Part shown: positions 33,560 to 43,882 of the stretch, piece by piece
Numbering within the stretch: the stretch's first letter is position 1
How the letters are laid out: every line of letters starts with the position of its first letter
Assembly (NCBI GenBank): GCA_009746045.1
Contig: RPFO01000516.1
Coordinates: 1-64,000, forward strand
Source: Mesostigma viride
Taxonomy: Eukaryota > Streptophyta > Mesostigmatophyceae > Mesostigmatales > Mesostigmataceae
DNA length: 64,000 nt
Direction of reading: 5' to 3'
Translations under genes and position numbers: made by a program
Notes under the pieces: model-generated
What the model saw: only the letters and a program-made list of their open reading frames with translations
Database searches by the model: none
Told to the model about the DNA's origin: nothing

Positions 33560-34262
33560 CTATTGGGATTTATGTCCATTAATTAGTAGGTGCCAAGTGA
33601 GGGATTTGATCATGCCTAGACTGACCTTAATAAGTTTAGGTCCAAATCCAAGCCCGTGTAGTATAGCCTCGAGGTATTTCCAACATATGCGGTCGAATGC
33701 CTTTTCAAAATCCCAAAATAAAATAAGACCTATAATATTGTTGCGCCATGCGTCATCAACAATGTCCATGATCATGGTGATGCTGTCGCTGATGTGTAGG
33801 TTGGACCTGAATCCAACTTGTTCCGGGCCGATCAGATTATCTAGTACACTGTAGAAACGGCGTTGCAAGAGTTTGCTGGCTAGTTTGTAAGGGACTGTGA
33901 GCATGCGAATGGGTCTATAATTTTTCCAACTTGTTTTATCCCCTTTTTTGTGTAAGAGGATGAGGATTGTTTCCGACCACTGGCCCACAACAGTTTCGGT
34001 GTTCCAGATTTCCAGGATGCATTGGTATAGATCCCTGCCTATGAGGGGCCAGAACGTTTTAAAAAACTCTACTGGAAGGCCATCTGCACCAGGTGCGCTA
34101 CCGGTTTTGAGATGTTGGAGTGCTAGAGATGTTTCTTCCATAGTGGGGCTGGCGTCTAGTAGAGCTTGTTGTGACGGAGAGAGGCGGTGGGGAATTGCAT
34201 CGAGGATTTTTTGTGTGGCTGTATTTGCAGAGGGGTCGGGTTCTGTCCGGAACAGGGTGGAG
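33560..34262 (-). pseudogene. LINE ORF2, RT N-terminal blocks
   Basis: The frame contains TGSAPGADGLPVEFFKTFW, NYRPIRMLTVPYKLASKLL and LFWDFEKAFDR, the classical early RT blocks including the first catalytic Asp region. It lies in a different frame from the endonuclease upstream; the switch is near 34262. Confidence 0.9.
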
Positions 34263-35559
34263 AAAAAAGCATGTCCAGATTGTAGGATGTCTTGGGGGTG
34301 GTATGGGTGCCAGTCTCGTCTGTAATTTCTGTGATGGTGGTTTGTGAGCGCGGGGGTGGGATAAATGCAAAGAATTCCTTATTCATTCGTTCACCCTTGA
34401 CATGCCACCATGTATTTTCCACATCTAGGGCTTCTGCGTGGCGTTCAAGGCGTAGCTTATCCATCTCAGTCTGGCACAGTTGCAGTCGTGTTAACTCGTG
34501 CGGGGCTAGGCGGGGTTTGGATTGCAACATAGTAATAACGCGTTTGTAGTAATTGTAGTCTTTGCCTTTTATGCGGCGTTGTTCTAGATCGTAGGCCTTA
34601 GAGGAGTCAAGGATGTGCGAGAGGCATGCTTGCATCCAGAGAGTAGTGCTTGGGTATTCTACTTGCTTGGTTTTCCAGTCCCGCCATTGTTCTCGGACTA
34701 GGGAGCGAAAGGCGGGGTCAGCCAGCAGCTTTTTATTGAGGCGAGGGACGCCTGGTCCTCTGGGGGGGCTGGAGTGATACACCATGGTGAGAAGGCAGGG
34801 GTAGTGATCAGAAAAAACTGTGGAGCGTATGACCTCTGCGTGACAAATGAGGGATGCCCAAAAAGGTGACATAAATATGTAGTCTAGACGGCTAGTGATG
34901 CGGGTGCCCTGACGAGTGGACTCTCGAGTATGCAGATGGTCGCGAGGTTTGATAACATCCTGTAGTGAGAGGCGTGTGAGGTGGTTGGCTAACGAGGTCG
35001 TCTCAAGCCCAAGGCCATGGTCTAGGTCAACATTAAAGTCACCCATTAGTATGACCTCATGAGATTGGTCCAGGAGGGGGGCAACCATAGCAAACAAATC
35101 ATCAAAAAATTTTATACGGTCAGAGTGTTCGTTGGGGGCATATACCGATATAATATAGCCAGTCTTACCGCCCCAGGAGATGCATTGCCGGGTCCAGCGA
35201 CCCTGCCATGTGTTGGGAGCAGTATCTGTGTGCTGGGCCCATGGGTGCAGTTGAACATGAGGGTGTGGCGGACGTCGATATTGTAGCAATGCAGTGCCTC
35301 CACTAGTCCCCCGTGCCCATGCCCATCTGCGTTCCATGTCTGGGGTGCGTCTTGTAAAGGATTGTAGCGCTTTGGCGTCTATTCCAGGAAATTTATGTTC
35401 TTGTAGGCCTACCCAGATTTCATGAGATGGGCCGACATAGGGTTGGGTGATACTGGCTAGTTGTGCCTGGAGCGCAGATATTTTAGACTGTCCCTGGGTG
35501 CGAACACCATAAGTATTTAAACCCTGAACGTTCCAAGATATTATAGTAAGTTGACTCAT
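34156..35559 (-). pseudogene. LINE ORF2, APE-type endonuclease
   Basis: The frame begins MSQLTIISWNVQGL at 35559. Catalytic landmarks of the AP-endonuclease fold are present: SWNVQGL (Asn), LQEHKF (Glu), SVYAPN, MGDFNVD (Asp/Asn), SRLDYIF and SDHYPCL (His). This domain nicks the target DNA for target-primed reverse transcription. The true ORF2 frame leaves this one near 34262; the last 35 codons are off-frame. Confidence 0.92.
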
Positions 35560-35617
35560 AAGTTAGTAGAAGGGGAGAGAATGCAGAAGGATGCGAGCGT
35601 TGGCGTACCTCTCATGC

Positions 35618-35735
35618 CTTGGAAGACGACGCACGCGCCCGCTTGGTTGCGTCGGCTGTGGTGACCGTTGGCTGCGCCCGTTTGGCCGAGGGGTCGTCCT
35701 GCGCTGTCGCTTCCTCGAGAGAGCCAGTTGAGGAG
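35618..35735 (-). pseudogene. Probable tail of LINE ORF1
   Basis: A short minus-strand frame reads MMPSSTGSLEEATAQDDPSA and a basic, Thr/Ala-rich end just before the ORF2 start. Placement suggests the end of ORF1; the rest (to 36071) is degenerate or truncated. Confidence 0.35.
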
Positions 35736-36081
35736 GGCATCATGTCGAGATCATGGGGTAGGACCGGCAGCCGTGCCGCCGGAGCAGGTATGACAACGAG
35801 GACAACAGGAGCAATAAAGAGTTAGATAGCGAAAAAAGGTGTCCCATTCCAGGGGTTATGCTGGGGGGAAGCCTGCATTGCACCATCCGTGACTGCAATG
35901 TCAGGTTGGGTCTGTATCGGGTGTCATGGTGACTTCCGGTCACCGAGTTATGCGAGAGCCTGTTCCTCAGCAGGATCGCATGGTTAAAGGTGTAAAGGGT
36001 GAGTAGAAACAGCACTACCAGGAAGCGTCCAGCTTCCTGAGCTGTTCTACCACTATTCCAGGTCCATTTGTAGGAGCCAAC

Positions 36082-36203
36082 TTTTTCGGGGAAATGGGTA
36101 TATTTTATTAGCCAATTATGGACCAAAGAGGTGAGAGGGGAAATGAGTATCAGCGAATCCTAATGAAGGTGGGCACACACACGTGTGGCGGTGACAGGTG
36201 AAA
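36082..36203 (-). mobile_element. Tiny LINE 3'-end relic with target duplication
   Basis: TTTTTCGGGGAAATGGGT matches the complement of the conserved LINE 3' end at 29283 and 5761. It is flanked by AGGAGCCAAC (36072-36081) and AAGGAGCCAAC (36207-36217). Confidence 0.6.
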
Positions 36204-36452
36204 GGCAAGGAGCCAACTTTTATTAGCCAAGGTCCGCAAGGTCAAGGTCTTACAGTATAAAAACTCGCAGCAGTTCAGCAAGACACTCGTACTTTGGTGA
36301 GTCCTGGAATAGCACAGCCCTGACTCCTGACTCCTGAGCCCAACAATGAGCCGTAGGTACTGATTACTGCAGTCGATACGTGGTACCTAACGATATTCCT
36401 ATTGGTTAATAAAAAATACCCATTTACCCGGAAAGTAGGTAAGTACTTACAT

Positions 36453-36765
36453 AAATTGCAAACAGCAGAAAATGTTTTCAGCAGACGACATGACAAAGGC
36501 TGGCATGACAAAGGCTGGGCGCGGCGTTCGGACGTAACAACGTTGAGGCAGGCCAGGGGCAGGCACGTAAAAACACGGGCAACGGGCCATGGGCCACGGG
36601 CCGCGCGTCGGCCGTCGGCCCAGCCATTCCTGCATTATAGGAACGTCATGCCAGCCTATGCCAGCCTTTGTCATGCCGTTGTTACGCCCGAACGCCGCGC
36701 CCAGCCTTTGTCATGCCAGTCATCGTCTGCTGAAAACAGATTCTGCTGTTTACAATTTACTCCAT
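36453..36765. repeat. Fold-back repeat with ~90-bp imperfect arms
   Basis: TTTTCAGCAGACGA, then CATGACAAAGGCTGG and GCGCGGCGTTCGG on the left, return in reverse complement on the right (36660-36765). The 120-bp loop is GC-rich (GGGCCATGGGCCACGGGCC). No coding was seen. Confidence 0.8.
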
Positions 36766-36809
36766 ATCAAGTAACGTGCGTGTTTGCAACTTGCCCGTTG
36801 AAACTCTAC

Positions 36810-37002
36810 GGCGGAGCCAATTTTCGGAAGAACCTCACCCTTATGCTTGCAAATTCGGGACAAATTCGGTGGATGTATGTATGTATGGATGGATGGATTG
36901 ACGGATTTTCATCCCCTATTCCTATGTTTTCTCACGTGTACGGCCTTATAAGCTTCGCCAATTCTGGCGAACCTAACGGTTCTTCCGAAAATTGGCTCCG
37001 CC
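36810..37002. mobile_element. 193-bp MITE with 25-bp perfect inverted repeats
   Basis: GGCGGAGCCAATTTTCGG and seven further bases at 36810-36834 match the complement at 36978-37002 exactly. No target duplication is evident (CTAC left, AGAT right). It ends about 290 bp upstream of the SufE start. Confidence 0.8.
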
Positions 37003-37288
37003 AGATAAATTATTTCGTTCCCTTCCTGTTCCCATCGCCTCACAGCAACTCATTTTTTGCCCACGTGCATTCAAAGGCCACGAAAGTCCAAGCCACCAAG
37101 TCCTGGCTTATGTTATATTGGAAAGTAAGATAAGGCATTGTCAAGCCTTTCCTATTGGTACAAGGGTAGAAGCAAAACTTTCTCTTCAGAAATATTTCCT
37201 GGTACAACAGACAGGCAAGAGTCAGGTGTGCCGTGTCTGTCTCCAAGCGGAACCTCGGCTTACAGCTGTAGCCTTGCAGCTTGTCACA

Positions 37289-37966
37289 ATGATGCGTACA
37301 GGGACGGCTATCCGTGCTAGCTTGGCATCTCCATGGTGTGTCGAAGCAAAAATGTCTGCAGCGTCGTCGGTCCGCGGATGCCGCCCATACTCCGCCGTCT
37401 CCCGTGAATCTTGCCGGCAAAGCTTGAAAATTTCACTGACCGCCCCGCTTAAAAGCCGCATGAACTACACTGCGCTGTCGACGCGCAGGTCATGCTCGTC
37501 GAATCGTGTGACGATGATGACCCAGGACGTCGAAGACCTGCCAGAGGCGCTGCAGGCCATTGTCCGAGGTTTCCAAATGGTGCCAGACCCCATGGAGCGC
37601 TACAAGCAGCTCCTTTTCTACGCCTCCAAGCTTCCGCCCATGCCCGACGAAGACCATGTAGAAGAGAACAAAGTCAAGGGATGTGTGTCCCAAGTTTGGG
37701 TAAAACCCCGGATGGAGGACGGGAAGGTGTACTTCACCGCGGACTCTGACTCGCAGCTCACGAAAGGACTGGCCGCACTTCTTGTCAAGGGCTTCAGCGG
37801 CGCAAAGCCCGAAGAAATCGTCCGCGTCACGCCTGACTTCATCCAGATGCTGGGATTGAAGCAAAGTCTCAGCCCATCCCGTAGTAATGGCTTCCTTAAC
37901 ATGCTGAAACTGATGCAGAAGAAAACAGTGGAGCTATATATGGCTACACAAAAGGACACGGCTTAA
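37289..37966 (+). CDS. SUFE: SufE-like sulfur acceptor/desulfurase activator, plastid-type leader
   Basis: The 225-residue frame from the ATG at 37289 has two parts. The first 75 or so residues are rich in Ser, Arg and Ala with few acidic residues, as in plastid transit peptides. Then comes a full SufE domain: LPEALQAIVRGF near the start, PDPMERYKQLLFYASKLPPM, and KVKGCVSQVWV, whose Cys is the sulfur-accepting residue. SufE activates the NifS/SufS cysteine desulfurase and passes sulfane sulfur to the scaffold of the plastid SUF iron-sulfur pathway. The stop follows the SufE domain directly, so there is no C-terminal BolA domain as in land-plant SUFE1 and no NadA fusion as in SUFE3. The frame is open further upstream to 36992, but that overlaps the MITE. 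No intron is visible. Confidence 0.9.
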   Translation: MMRTGTAIRASLASPWCVEAKMSAASSVRGCRPYSAVSRESCRQSLKISLTAPLKSRMNYTALSTRRSCSSNRVTMMTQDVEDLPEALQAIVRGFQMVPDPMERYKQLLFYASKLPPMPDEDHVEENKVKGCVSQVWVKPRMEDGKVYFTADSDSQLTKGLAALLVKGFSGAKPEEIVRVTPDFIQMLGLKQSLSPSRSNGFLNMLKLMQKKTVELYMATQKDTA

Positions 37967-38640
37967 ATGCGTTCACCTGGCCCATCGCTGTTTTCGGCAT
38001 CGTGACAGCCTGCCCTTTTCCCTTAGCCATTGTCCCGAATCACAGATTTTGTTGGCATTGTCTGTACCACGTGCGTCCACGTGATCCAGGAATTGTTGTC
38101 TCGCTTAATATAGCACTTTTGGTCCGCATCTGGGAAAATGCTTCGAGGATGAGGACAGATGGGCTTGACATTTTGAGGCTAATAGTTCATGATAAGTGTG
38201 AATATCGCTTATTAACTTATACTGGCGCAATATCTCATGTATTCCGGGGAAAAATGGCATTATAATTACAGATTCCTGGCAAAGGAGTACTTGCACGCAA
38301 ATTGTTGGTATAAGAAGTGCTTTGATTGAGTATGGCGCCCATGCTGGCCTGCTAGAGGATATGGGTCACATTGCCAAAACATGCTTGTGATTTAGGCCAT
38401 GCATGATGAGCCTGACTTTGCGGTAGTCCGGCTGACATGATCGATATGCAATTCATACATGACTGTGGTCTCTTTGATACATGACTGTGTGTTTGATTTT
38501 TCTGCGTGCATGCACCGATGGTGGCCTGATCCAATCGATCATTCCGGATCGATCATTTCTGGCCGCCTACGCTGGTTGTCTTATATATTGCCAATTGTCG
38601 ACAATCTGCATGCATGCATTTTTTTTACACGTGGCAATCA
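37967..38640. other. 3' flank of SufE, nothing recognised
   Basis: Unique-looking sequence with GATCGATC and CATGCATG runs near 38540-38620. No polyadenylation signal stands out. Confidence 0.4.
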
Positions 38641-38762
38641 ATTAATAAGCACGTGATTTTTTTAAAAAAAATTAGAACGCGATATACTGCGTTGTGAGCT
38701 ATTTATAGAACACGTCATAACATCTAGGGAATATTTTTTTCATGGTCATGTGTATTAATTAA

Positions 38763-39112
38763 AAAAGCTAGTCGAGGACATGGGGGGCCTAGGCCTCTCC
38801 GTGATTTGGAAGAAGATGATGGACAAGGCCAAGTGGGCCCAGGTCATAGAGGACAACGAGCCCCCCCCAGTGGGGAAGCGCCCGCGTGTGCAATCCCGCG
38901 GCCGGGAGGCACGCCAGATAGCTCCCCCTAGGGCAGCGTGCCTAGATAGATGTTGTAGTTAGAATGCTGCTAGATAGATGTAGTATGTAGCCAATGTAGA
39001 TAGATTAGACCGGTAGGAATGCTTGCACCCATCCATCCATCCATCGGGGTTAATGCTCCGTGACTCCCCAACGGGAGCACGAGTCTAATTAATTAATTAA
39101 TTAATTAATTAA
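38763..39112 (+). mobile_element. LINE or family B 3' fragment inserted in the AATT tail
   Basis: A short frame (GGLGLSVIWKKMMDKAKW...) stops near 38960. A CCAT repeat follows, then the family B-type hairpin CTCCCCAACGGGAG (about 39069) and AATT repeats. If the frame is the end of an ORF2, this would be a remnant of the autonomous partner of family B; the similarity is too short to be sure. Confidence 0.5.
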
Positions 39113-39426
39113 TTAGGAACATAACTCCGTTGGGAGTGTATGTAGCACATATCCCAGAGAGGGGGCAATATGGCTTTTAATACATTCTAAGCTACTTCCT
39201 GCAAGGGTGGGAATGTAAACGACACTTGCTCTAGGTGCACCAAGGGCACCTGCACCCCCCAGAGTCTCAAGCAACACCCAACTAAGGGGAGCCTGTCATG
39301 GGGGGTGAAGATCATCATCAAGGAGACAATCATGGCTATACAAGAGCTAGGGCATGGCGTCTCAGCAGAGAGTGACTCCCTGCATGGGCACTGCACAGTG
39401 AAATAAAGCTAGGCATCATCTGGAAC

Positions 39427-40797
39427 ATGCGCCCTGATCAAGCATGCTGTTTCCGGCCCCAGCCCAGCATGCCGGCTCCCAGCCCAACCCACTCGCCATC
39501 GTCCTTGCCCAGCCGTCTGGGCCTGCCAACCCACCGCCAGCAAACCCATCGCCCAGCGCCTCGCCCGAGCCCAAGAAACCCTGCCACGAACCCAAATGGC
39601 GAAAGTACCTACCAGATTACGAACGCTTTTCTTTCACCAACTGGCTGGAACTGACCAAAGACGAATGCGCCGAAATAGTGCGTTTCTTATCACAGGAACG
39701 CAAGCTCCATGGGGCCGTAGGGCCCATCCCCGCCGACGACCTGGAGGCGTTCCTTGCCGGCCAGGCCAGAGCTCCACCACCGCACCGCCATCATGTGCAG
39801 CTACTTCTGGACAGCTACCTATGAGCACAATTGTCGCCAGGATCCGCACCCCAGCCCAGCCTGTGCGGCCGACAGCCACATCGGCTTCCTCCCTCTGCAA
39901 GGATGACATCCGAGCAGTGCTGGAGGAGCACGTGACCTGGCCGTTGGCCGAGAAGCTGACCTCGCTGAACACCACGCTCAACACGGTGGAGGCCCAGGTC
40001 TCCAATGTGGAAACCAAGGTCGTCCACAAGCTACAACCCCAGTTCACGGCGCTGCACACCGCGGCGCAGGCATCTGAAACGCACGCTGCACTTGTCTCTC
40101 GCCTCAACCAGGTGGAGGGCAAGTGCGGCGTGCTCATGAAGAAGCTTGAAGCCATCACCGCTCACACCGAGGCCCTGGCCTCACAGGTCCCAAAGATAGC
40201 GGAGCAGACGGCCACCATCGCATCCCAGCCACCCCGGCTGGATGCTGGCGACCTCCCGCCCCTCTCCTATGCGGACCTGCTGCGGTCAGCGACCGCCTCC
40301 ACCACCGACGCCATCGCCACGAAGCTCCAGGAGCTGGAGGACCACCGCCAGGCCAACCAACGGGAGGCCACCGACCGCGCTCGCCGCGAGTGCCGAGTGG
40401 TGCTGCGTCGTTTCCCCCAGAAGCCAGGTGAGACGTCAACCTCCCTTGCCCGGACGAGCTCAAGGACCAGCTCCTTACCCTCATGGGCCTGGTAGGGGAG
40501 GTAGAACTGCGTGGGTGTCACCGCCTTCCCCACTCACGGGACAAGGCGGCTCCCCCACCAGTTCTGCTCACCTTCCCCTCCCGTGAGGACAAGCAGCGGT
40601 TCCTCTCTCGTCGCAAGCGGTTGCACGACCTCACCTGGACGCTGGACGACGACCTGACCCCCGCTCAGCAGCAGCAGCGACGCGACCTGTGGCCGGAGTA
40701 CCTCCGCCACAAGCAGGACCCCCAGAAGCCCAAGGTGTACTGGAGGGGCGGGGACCTGATCATCAACCACAAGATGTGGACGCCCCCCGCGGGCTAG
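39427..40797 (+). pseudogene. Family B ORF1p: N-terminal domain, coiled coil, RRM, C-terminal domain
   Basis: Three frames in series (switches near 39825 and 40455) form about 450 residues. A Pro-rich start is followed by KWRKYLPDYERFSFTNWLEL and DDLEAFLAGQ. A long amphipathic region (VEAQVSNVETKVVHKLQPQF, LNQVEGKCGVLMKKLEA) has coiled-coil spacing. RRECRVVLRRFPQK starts the RRM. VLLTFPSREDKQRFLSRRKR and LDDDLTPAQQQQRRDLWPEY match the L1-type ORF1 C-terminal domain. Such proteins trimerise on and package retrotransposon RNA. Two indels make this copy a pseudogene unless they are sequencing errors. Confidence 0.75.
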
Positions 40798-41165
40798 ACT
40801 AGCTAATAGCCCTAGCTTGTATCCATTGGTTGTCACTGCCGCCATGGCAGCCATGCTTAGAATGTTTGCCTAGCCGTGCCAACATACCTAGTCACGTGCA
40901 CCGCTAACCCACGGTACACAACCAGCCATGTAGCCTTAGCTTAGTCCTTGTTGTACAGCCATGCTACGTCTTGGCTATGATCAGTTTACTCGCCCACGCT
41001 CCATGTTATGACATGCTCACATGGGTCTTATTGCACCCACAGACTGCCGGATCGTTAGCGTGTCCGTTTAGCTAGCGTGCCCGAATGCAGCTGTGGCATG
41101 CCTTTGGCATGAAGGAGACTGGGGGTCTCTGCCCTTTCTCCTGTTGTGCACACACAGGGATTAAA

Positions 41166-41228
41166 AGCACTTCGGTGCTCCGTGACTCCCCAACGGGAGC
41201 ACGAGTTTAATTAATTAATTAATTAATT
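41166..41228 (+). other. Family B 3' recognition structure: overlapping hairpins and AATT tail
   Basis: AGCAC-TTCG-GTGCT forms a tetraloop hairpin (41166-41179). CTCCC-CAAC-GGGAG forms another (41186-41199). GTGCTCC can alternatively pair with GGAGCAC, excluding the first stem. The CTCC...CAACG...GAG loop is shared with family A 3' ends (49300-49313) and with 23868-23912, suggesting one reverse transcriptase recognises both. The role is inference. Confidence 0.65.
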
Positions 41229-41230
41229 CC

Positions 41231-41424
41231 GGCCCCACCGTCTAGGTCATCTAGTCGCTCTACACGTAAGCCAGCCATAATTTCAATGCACAAGGCTACA
41301 CATTTCCATCACCATTCATCTTCATCATCCTGAACGACTCGAACACGCGGACAAGATAACGGCAGGCTCGAGCTACCATGGTCCGGATTCTCCCGATTTC
41401 TGGCCTGCGCTGGTTGTCTCCTTG
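41231..41424 (-). mobile_element. AGGAGACAACC-family short element, minus strand
   Basis: Read on the minus strand it starts CAAGGAGACAACCAGCGCAGG at 41424 and ends GGTGGGGCCGG next to the family B tail. Its 5' end abuts ATCATCTGG, the target duplication it shares with family B copy 2. Confidence 0.75.
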
Positions 41425-42109
41425 ATCATCTGGAGTGTGGCACATCATAGGCACACATGTACATCATTAAAAATGCTAGGCATCAGCTGGTGTAGTGCCT
41501 GTAGTAGGCGTGCATGTACAAGGCCACGGTCTAACTACTATTCTACACTACTGCTGCTGTATTCCCCTAAGCTGGGGCGTCTGGAGTCGCTGGGGCCGCG
41601 GTGGTCATGTGTATACTAACCTGAAAGCCCATAAATCAAAGGATTTTTTTGAGCTACTCAGCCCTACAAATTGCTAATTCATTAGAGAGGTACACTGGTT
41701 TGAATACAGGGGGGTCTGACCATGACCGCGATGTGTTGACCCTAGGTCACAAGTCATGTGCTTATTCACAAATGGTTCCTGAAAAAAATCTGGCTTCTTG
41801 CATGAGCTATGGGCAACATATGCAGGCTCTGTGGAACAAAACTCGGGCCCATTGGGCCACTGGAGAGCTATTTTTCATTGGCATCACAAACACAACGCGG
41901 TACAACGCAGTGGGAAAAATGAGAGCGCCCTTCACAACATGACGCAACGACACGAGCCCCATAAACGGGGCCACATGAATGAGCTAGGAGGGTCAAAACG
42001 TTGAAAATAGGTGTTGTATAAGTTACACAGCATCAAACATGCATCAAACATCATGACTTGATGACCTAATATGACTCATCGAATCAGGCAGCCATAGCCA
42101 AACACATAC

Positions 42110-43882
42110 TGTTAATCATCCCACGGTCCTAAATTTAGGACTTTGTCCTAAATCGTCCTAGTGGTCACTTTAACCGAGGTACCGGGGGGGGGGGTCACTA
42201 TATGGACCGTACCCCATGTGGACCGTACCCGGCATGATGTACCCGACCCGTGGTACCGGCACATGGTACCCGGATTCCGTACCCGGGTACCGGGTATAAT
42301 GGCGGGAAAGTAGGTACCTCGACCAAAAATATAACCGATTTTGGAGCGAAAAAGTGGGTGCGGGAATGAAGTGAGGTGGATATGGCGACCTGACAATCGT
42401 GGCCGGCGTTTTCACGTGCGTTTATCATTTCGGGCGCCCAGTAGCAAAAACGAAAGGTTGTTAGTTATGCTTAAAGGCTGTGAATATTTTCTGCGCAAGT
42501 TTTTATGTGTAGCGCTGTATCACAGCGGCACAACACAAATGGGTCGCAGATCGCCTGCTCGCGGAGGGTCGATTTTGGCACAAACATGTTAGTGTATTAG
42601 CAATGGTGGTGCGAATCAAGCCAGGAAATTTTTGTGGACGATTTTGATTATAGTCTGGAGTTTAGAAACGGAGTATTTGACATGGGAGCGCCTGGGCCGT
42701 GATATTCTTGCCCGATTTCCATTGTCGACCATGTTTTAGGGACGTTCAGGCTGGGCAGCGAGCGCACCTTATAGGTCTTCACTTTCGGTATTTCTTGGAC
42801 CTAGAACGCAGCACAAGCGTGGTTTATATCATTGTCGAACCGGTTGGCCAGCTTTGGTGCGCTCAGCTCTCGGAAAGCTGACCTCGCTGCGGATTTCAGC
42901 GACTTTTTTGCAACCATCTGGAATGAGGCGACGTAAGTAGCAGGTAAGTGCCGGGTTGTCCTAGATCATGAGTGTAACTGGCAACGCTGTCGTGGTGTTT
43001 TGAGTCAGCCAGCTATGCCTAAAAAGAGGGGACGCTCTCTGTGCACATAACTGTCACACATAGTTGGTTTACGTCATACAATTTTTTACGTCTCTATCTT
43101 CGTCGTCCGCTGCAGCTAAAACACACATGCGTAAGAGCAGTTTTACTCATGTGTTAGTTATAAACCATGGTCCTATGGCCTGCAGTCGTTCAGGATGTTC
43201 TCAGACAGTATATACAGTATGGTTTACGTGTTACATGCACCCTGAATTCGCTCACAAAGCGTTGCATGTTAGCACAACGTTGTTTTGTAACTTGATTTGG
43301 CTGCATTCATGTGTTAGTTGCAATGCAAATGCAATGTTTTTTCATCGCTGGGTGGTGGCCAGCATGTCCGTGATGTCAAAGAAGGTTTGGCATATGCTTA
43401 GAGAAAGTTTACCGCAAGGGGTGGGCCATGTTCAAGCCGGGCAACCTCAGCAACCATGCAACCCTATATTGCATTACCTGCACCATCTGTGACACCGTTA
43501 ATCACGCGTATATATAGAGGCAGCCACAGCAGGGTATGGCCTTGTTATACGCTGCCCCGCCATCCCAAGGCCTCGTAGGGTCCCCTAGCGCTTGTAAGAT
43601 GCTCAAGGGACCGTGTGGATAGCATGGTCATGCGTTGACAATAATTGGTCCTAATGGTCCTAAAACCCACATTTTGGCCAAATTCGCGCTTTGAGGTCTG
43701 GCAGGTGGCAGGGCCCATTCATGCACTAAATGTAATTATTTGACCCCAGGTTTTTGATAGAAACTAAAAAAGTGTGTTATCTGTCATGGGCACGAATGCC
43801 AGGGTCAAATTTTAATGTTTGCATATATATTTTTTAATTCCACTTGGTCCTAAATTTAGGACTTTTACTGGGAAGATGGACA
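42110..43882 (+). mobile_element. 1.77-kb TG...CA element, copy 2, with ATAC target duplication
   Basis: ATAC flanks it (42106-42109, 43883-43886). It starts TGTTAATCATCCCACGG and ends GGAAGATGGACA. The sequence is almost the same as copy 1 in inverse orientation (for example the 142-codon frames at 43064-43492 and 31159-31587 differ by one residue). GTCCTAA motifs also repeat internally near 43648-43668. A TATATATA box lies near 43508. Confidence 0.9.

Larger units (their letters stand above)
29283..36071 (-). mobile_element. L1-type LINE of about 5 kb, split by a 1.77-kb insertion
   Basis: GGCAAGGAGCCAAC (29269-29282) precedes the T-run that is the complement of its tail. AGGAGCCAAC (36072-36081) closes the right side. 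From right to left it encodes the end of an ORF1, then endonuclease, RT and the C-terminal zinc-knuckle region of ORF2. The same target text occurs a third time at 36204-36217, around a LINE relic. The element carries several frameshifts and the insertion at 30768, so it is inactive. Confidence 0.85.
39424..41230 (+). mobile_element. Family B ORF1-only retroelement, copy 2 (best copy)
   Basis: One unit holds ORF1, a 370-bp 3' untranslated region, a double hairpin and an AATT tail (41207-41228), with no RT gene. ATCATCTGG stands before it (39415-39423) and again after the adjoining short element (41425-41433), so both lie within one target duplication. The start is probably truncated just before the ATG at 39427. 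Confidence 0.8.
38756..41601 (-). mobile_element. Family A element on the minus strand, carrying further insertions; 13-bp target duplication
   Basis: TGGTCATGTGTAT stands at 38743-38755 and 41602-41614. The 5' (right) end is a truncated ORF1 C-terminus (41520-41601), the 3' untranslated region is split between about 41434-41520 and 39116-39420, and the AATT tail is at 39085-39112 plus the TAATTAA left at 38756. Two insertions lie inside it. Confidence 0.78.
38664..42105 (-). mobile_element. Internally deleted copy of the TTAA transposon, split by insertions
   Basis: 38664-38755 matches 16359-16448 (AGAACGCGATATACTGCG...CATGGTCATG), 41615-41717 continues with 16450-16550, and 41717-42104 jumps to the equivalent of 21835-22207. 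The whole coding region is therefore missing, which makes this a non-autonomous derivative. Nested retroelements fill 38756-41601 and a 1.77-kb element follows at 42110. Confidence 0.75.

Noticed and set aside
36992-37288. SufE start at 36992
   Set aside because: That stretch overlaps the MITE end and reads unlike a transit peptide; the tandem ATG at 37289 gives a normal leader length.
30768-43882. The two 1.77-kb elements as the LTR pair of one 13-kb retrotransposon
   Set aside because: They are inverted relative to each other and each has its own 4-bp duplication.
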